The notes under the pieces were generated by a model that did not search any database, was not told the DNA's origin, and saw nothing but the letters and a program-made list of their open reading frames with translations. Made by a program: the position numbers and the translations under genes. Below, piece after piece: positions 59,445 through 64,000 of a DNA stretch of 64,000 nucleotides. Each line of letters starts with the position of its first letter. The stretch's first letter is position 1. Source of the DNA: Stenopsyche tienmushanensis (taxonomy: Eukaryota; Arthropoda; Insecta; Trichoptera; Stenopsychidae); assembly GCA_008973525.1 (NCBI GenBank), contig WACJ01000528.1, positions 558,001-622,000 of the forward strand, written 5' to 3'.

Positions 59445-59690
59445 AAAATGAGAAAATATAATGTAATCAGATGGTGCCAAGTCCGATGATAATGGGGTTG
59501 CTAAACCGTCTCCACCCAAGTGCGTTAACGAGTAATTTTAGCGGTGTGAGACCGCCCGTTGATGTGTTAAGGGTATTCCATGTGACGGTTAATCCAAACA
59601 GGTTTCTACTTTTCAATTCATTTTGTATTCTGTCTAGTTGATAGCAGTATTTTTCAGGCATGATTATGTATCTAGATTTCAGCAATTATC
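59445..59690 (-). pseudogene. Mariner transposase C-terminal fragment M7
   Basis: The minus strand reads KYCYQLDRIQNELKSRNLFG, then LKLLVNALGWRRFSNP, and after a one-base shift LSSDLAPSDYIIFSHF. This is the mariner stretch YC.QLDRL...L, HDNARPH (here destroyed), LGW..L.HPPYSPDLAPSDYHLF. The second catalytic Asp region has decayed. No ends are recognised. Confidence 0.78.
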
Positions 59691-59862
59691 ATGAATATCC
59701 CACTAAACAGACAATAGGACCTTTTTCATAGTAAGACTTGATTTAGGGGTTGTTTTTGGTACTTGCTGCACTAATAGCCATTGCTTTTTGGATAATTTAT
59801 TGTCCACCATCTATTCTAAGAGCATTATTTTTATTTCTTTCTTGAGGAAAGCTTCACATGAC

Positions 59863-60863
59863 TAGGGAATCCAATCCCGGGATCCTGGACAGTTTTAGGT
59901 GCTCATGAATCCCGAGATTAGTAAACGTAATCTCAAATATTTCGGAATTGAAATTTTTATCTAATAGAAATCGTACACCTCAACAGAAAGATGAAGGCTA
60001 CTAAATCGAAATATTCCCGCCGAAATCTGGACGCTTGGAAACAGTGGCGTAACTACTAATGGGTGAGTTTAAGCGACGCCTAGAGGTAGTAACTATCTCA
60101 TCTAATCATATATTTTTAACACAGTGCATATATTTTTTTCAAATTGTTATATTAGCCTTTCCCTACCGGTGATGTATTTACTACACCTCGACTCTAATAA
60201 TGGGAATATCGATATGAAATATAATAGATACGGAGTTCAGATTTTTTGTATTCCTCCGTAATATAATTACGAATCACATCAAATTATTATAGTATATAAG
60301 TATTCATCTTTAGCGACGGAAATAAATAATTCGTCGGGAAATCGGTAATTTTGCGAGTTTTAGTCCGTGTCTCAGCAGATAGGAATTTTATCAGTCACAT
60401 TGATGTTGTTATACGAAATTTGAATGAATTGTATTTTTGTCTTTTCTTAAAAAAATAAAATTCTTTCGCCTTCAAATTATTTTTTACATTAAACAAATTT
60501 GACTTATTAATAATTTTTGATAAAATTTACCATTATAATTTCTTAAACCATTGAAAATCCCAGTCCCGGGAACCCGGGACTGATCCCGGAATGATCTAAT
60601 ACAGTGCTTTCTAACCTTTTCAGTATGGTTACCCCTATGGCCTATCAGGGAAACTGATTTTACCCCTCTTTAAAATTTGTGCTCAGCCACATGGCGCTAA
60701 TCTGCCATTTTATTATCTACATACCAAAAATTACCAGCATTATTACCCCGCAGAACATCTGTTTTACCCCTGCAGGGGTAATTCCCCCTAGGTTAGGAAC
60801 CACTGATCTATTGGAGTCCCGAAATCCCAAGATCGAAGTTTTGGCTCGGGATTGGATTCCCTA
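59863..60863 (+). mobile_element. hAT-like family B element, copy B5 with nested hAT MITE
   Basis: The ends are TAGGGAATCCAATCCCGGGA and the complement of TAGGGAATCCAATCCCGAGC. The flanks cacatgac and cttatgac (6 of 8 in register) are a decayed 8-bp target duplication. The body matches B2, with a longer A+T-rich middle (60420-60540). It is interrupted by a 204-bp MITE (60602-60805). Confidence 0.8.
60602..60805. mobile_element. 204-bp hAT MITE nested in B5
   Basis: The ends CAGTGCTTTCTAACCTTTT and the complement of CAGTGGTTCCTAACCTAGG fit the widespread hAT terminal motif CAGTG.TTCTCAACC. The flanks atctaata and atctattg match at six of eight, and B2, uninterrupted here, reads gtctaatg. 'tacccct' motifs recur inside. 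It inserted into B5 after B5 itself arrived. Confidence 0.82.
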
Positions 60864-60869
60864 CTTATG

Positions 60870-61858
60870 ACATACGGTACCCATACGTCTTGTTTTCAGT
60901 TAGCAAATGTTTTGCATACATCTTTGAAGGCTGAAACATGAATATCCTTTCTTTTTCGTTATTTCTTCAATAAAAATCTTTAGATTGGCTTCAATTTTTG
61001 AAGCTATGCGATCCATGTGACCTGATGTTTTTAGTTGCCGTAGTCACCGATTTTTTTAATTAAATTCGTACAGCATACAACAGCAAAAATATAGTTTGCT
61101 CAGAACAAAGCCCTCCATTGTTAATAGGGGTTGTTTTTGCCAGCCGTTGAACAAATACTGACAAAAGAAGATGTGCAATCTGATCAACAGATGAAACATA
61201 ACTGACCATCAAGTTACTCATAAAAAAAAAACGTTATTTTGTCTGGGTACCCGTAATACTTATTCGGCGTATATCCATTTTAATTTTTATTACTGCAAAT
61301 ATAATGTAATTAATATATCTGCCATAGGAATACAACATTCGACGCATAAAATACACCACTTTGGCATTGTTGGATCTGATCGTAATCAGAGTGGATACAT
61401 TTAGTATAGCGTCATTCCGATGATTTGTGCCAAGTTTTCCAAGGAAATCAAATTAAATTGATCGCCATTACAGACGATTGACACGTGTAAAGCTGCCACA
61501 AGGTTAATCGCCCTATTTCACTTCCTATGTGAATGCTTCCCAAGTAAATTCAAGGGAAATTAGACCAAATTTCATTGCGAAACGTTCAATTATCGAGGAA
61601 TCGATTTGCTATGATTGGCGTGCGTCCATTAACTCAGCGTGTAAATACTATCCTAAATTTAAAGCGCCCTCGCAAATTGCAGATGTTAAAGCATTCAATA
61701 TCTTATGAAATTTAGATTTTTCCAATCGTTGTAAATATTTTTAAATCAATCTGTTATTATGGTCTTCGAGGTGGACCTGCCATTCTGACTGAAAGCTATG
61801 TAGCTGAGGTTTAAAGCTTTTGTCCGGTTTCGTTAACTCGTTCGTTCAACAACGGGGT
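60870..61858. other. A+T-rich spacer, nothing recognised
   Basis: No repeat, exon or RNA gene could be supported. Confidence 0.3.
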
Positions 61859-61867
61859 GGGCCGTAA

Positions 61868-61956
61868 ATGTCCGCAAACGAGGAGTTTACGGCCCGTTCG
61901 AGGAATACCCATGTCACATTTACTTCGACATTGAGCGAAATAAAAAAAGCTACAGC
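61868..61956 (+). CDS. Possible first coding exon (tentative)
   Basis: An ATG at 61868 (context gtaaATGT) opens MSANEEFTARSRNTHVTFTS, then TLSEIKKATA, and a good donor GCG/GTGAGA follows at 61956. The segment is G+C-raised. The ATG lies at the edge of a 10-bp inverted repeat (61859-61868 with 61886-61895). The minus frame 61811-62002 is equally open, so the strand is not settled. No family is recognised. Confidence 0.22.
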
Positions 61957-61959
61957 GGT

Positions 61960-63075
61960 GAGATTTCTTGAATTGCTTAATAACTGCAAGTCCTTGGCGC
62001 ATTCATCAATATCGTATCATTATCCCTTAAAGATTTATCGCTCGTCGGAGTCGTGCATCGGTGCTCGTCAAATTGCGCAATAAAGAAAATATGTGTTATG
62101 CTAAAGTTTATCAGGTCAGAAATGTCAATACATTTAAAGTCTACTTAAAACTTTCCTTAATTTGGCTAACCGTGGCTAGCCATTGTATACGGAGCTTTCA
62201 AATGCGGGGGAGACAAGGAGGTTGAAGCATTTTTATGACCGGGCCCGGCCTTCGATCCGACTAAATTGCTAGAGCTAAGCTACTACCCAGTATCCGAAGC
62301 ATGCATTAGTTTTATAGATTGAAAGATTTTATTGCCGGATCAAAACTTCCAAAGGATTGTGCTTCTGAATTGAGTTTTGGAGCTTTTTTGCCTTTCGCTT
62401 CGGAATCGTAAAAAAGCGTATTAAAGTCTGCCAACTAATGCGAGTGCGAGCAAAACGACCGCCAGGAAAACTGCATTATGTCTGGAAATACGTCTAGAGC
62501 CAACTGTTTCAGATTGTTTCGATTTTATTAATTATGTTTGTATCGCCAAAAACAGATAATTCATTTCTAATCTACGTATAATAATAAGTATTATAGTAAG
62601 TATCGATGTTTTTAATTGAACGCACTGAATCAGGTTTAACCAAATTTCTTGAATTTCAATTAAAGTGTAGTATGAAAATCATATTTTCGCAATCGATTTA
62701 TAGATCCTCATATCTACAAATTCGTATTGAAATAATAGTCTCAGTTTAATATTATTTAAAAGAAGAAAATATTATTTTATAAGTGAAATTTGTAACATCT
62801 GCCACCGCCCATATCAACTAATGTTGCTTTGCGAATATAAAAAACAAATGAGAAACGCGCAAAATTAACCACGAGCTAGCACTATAAAATAAATACGAGT
62901 GGAAAGGGTTAATATAAAAATATTTTTTGTTCAATGATATTTATTTTTGTAACAATTGTATCTATGTTGGCTAAATTTTTGAAAACTCCTCCCACGGGCA
63001 GTTTTGGCGAGCGTGTCGAATAACTTGCATTTTGATTAATGTAATGTCGTTTATATGTCCATATTATATGTATAC
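61960..63075. other. Spacer with a tRNA-like string, nothing firm
   Basis: On the minus strand, 62224-62290 has an A-box-like tagcttagctctag and a B-box-like ggatcgaaggcc, but they are too close together for a tRNA or a typical SINE head. Near 62890 'gagtggaaagggTTAA' repeats the string at about 38360. Confidence 0.3.
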
Positions 63076-63077
63076 AC

Positions 63078-63200
63078 ACCACTCAATAAGTCCGCAGGAA
63101 GATTGCGAAATAAAGACCCAAAATTAAGAAAAAAAATACATATGTGAAAAAAAGGGTGTTTCAAAGAGACTACTTTATTTTGTTGCAGGAACTGATTTTA
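63078..63200 (+). mobile_element. Mariner-type element end (M8), related to M1
   Basis: 'caccactcaataagtccgca' parallels the M1 terminus 'catcactcaataagttcgta', and it lies after a TA-rich stretch. The following 120 bp is only loosely similar and no transposase is readable. The plus frame 63334-63585 beyond it is not recognised. Confidence 0.4.
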
Positions 63201-63204
63201 AAAC

Positions 63205-63937
63205 GCTCCCAATCTAAATATGGCTGAAATACATTAAGCATGAAGATTATGTATTTCTTGCATACGTGTAATGGCATATAATATTGAACGCATACGAAAA
63301 ACTTTCATAGCAACTGTAAAATGAAGATATAAAATGAAGGAATCGTTCAGCATGATGAGACGCAAGACCATTGTTGTACTCGTCAAGGATGTCGTAAAAT
63401 TTCAAAAATTGAATTCAACGTCAGTCCCGAAGGTTCCCTTCTATATCTTCCTTATTTTCCCAACACACACATCGCCTCGGGGGCCGTCTGTGAAGAATAA
63501 AAATTCAACACTTATGAGACGAAATAAAAACGAGTTTATACCATCGAAGATAAAAGTAATAATCTCAATTCATATCGATATGTAGAATTTTGAAAATAAT
63601 ATTATTATTAAAGGATAAAGGCATCCAGATCGCAAATAGGGTTTATGGGATCATAACGTATTCGTTCTTAGTCAATAATGTATTAGAATTATATTCAAAC
63701 GATTCAATATTCATACATTTTATGTGCAGCAATTTTATAATTTGGCTGAAATCCTATTGAAAATCTATCACTCTTGATCTTGCACTTTTGTGCTGCAATT
63801 ATTTTTGATCCTTGATATATAATTTGGTGGAAAATTGTATTGATTTAAGCTTAACACCTTAACTATTTTATTATGAGACTTTAAGAATCATGACAAATTT
63901 GAACTGTATAGCTATGAGATATCATTATTGACATCCA
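63205..63937. other. A+T-rich spacer, nothing recognised
   Basis: It includes the plus frame 63334-63585 (83 codons, ATG, basic and Ser/Ile-rich) with no support as a gene. Confidence 0.3.
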
Positions 63938-63941
63938 TTAA

Positions 63942-64000
63942 CCCTTTGAGTAGTGAGCTAATTTAAAATCATCATAAACTTAAATGCTATATTTGTTTAT
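63942..64000 (+). mobile_element. Family A piggyBac-like MITE, cut by window end (A13)
   Basis: TTAA (63938-63941) is followed by CCCTTTGAGTAGTGAGCTAA and 'tcatcataaactta', an intact family A left end. The rest lies beyond the window. Confidence 0.75.

Noticed and set aside
62220..62290. Minus-strand A-box/B-box pair suggesting a tRNA-derived SINE
   Set aside because: The two boxes are only about 20 bp apart and no second copy with the same layout is present.
1..64000. CRISPR array, rRNA genes, prokaryotic operons
   Set aside because: No short regularly spaced repeats, no rRNA-like conserved blocks and no tandem co-directional long open frames. The window is eukaryotic in character.

Overview
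This is a strongly A+T-rich eukaryotic window with no bacterial signature: there are no operons, no Shine-Dalgarno sites and no open frame longer than about 120 codons. The mix of degenerate mariner, pogo/Tigger, piggyBac-like, hAT-like and PIF/Harbinger-like DNA transposons, together with candidate exons bounded by GT/AG sites (one pair separated by a 66-bp intron), points to an arthropod, most likely an insect. The order cannot be fixed from the sequence. I read the window as intergenic and intronic DNA in which transposon debris is the dominant recognisable content.

Repeat landscape. (1) Family A is a piggyBac-like MITE of about 385-450 bp with TTAA flanks and CCC...GGG ends. It occurs about 13 times, on both strands: 2711, 5412, 11132, 16335, 17270, 21518, 32317-33222 (a cluster of four), 44269, 46239, 53944 and 63942. 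(2) Family C is a TA-flanked MITE with Tigger-like ends (2423, 8844, 18847, 40455, 43713). A decayed Tigger/pogo transposase lies at 24375-25880, and a second fragment of it at 50815-52020. (3) Family B is an hAT-like element with TAGGGAATCC ends and 8-bp target duplications (34998, 46332, 51010, 56116, 59863). (4) At least seven mariner-type transposase relics from several lineages lie at 8063, 13237, 22284, 35640, 48645, 56925 and 59445. (5) Smaller families: a 200-bp Harbinger-like MITE, a 204-bp hAT MITE, a foldback element at 23009, a family I repeat in three copies, and a TTAA-bounded segment at 14339-14818 carrying three copies of one 18-bp palindrome.

Several insertions are nested and can be ordered in time: B2 interrupts A11; a 204-bp hAT MITE interrupts B5; a Harbinger MITE interrupts B3, which itself interrupts the Tigger-like relic T2; A1 sits in C1.

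Host genes. None could be named. The best supported is a two-exon minus-strand 3' coding end at 7575-8010, with a mariner and a family C element inserted just upstream of it. Next are a phase-compatible minus-strand exon pair at 39814-38938 and a plus-strand exon at 41167-41296. Other splice-bounded open segments are listed at low confidence. No rRNA gene, convincing tRNA gene or CRISPR array was seen.
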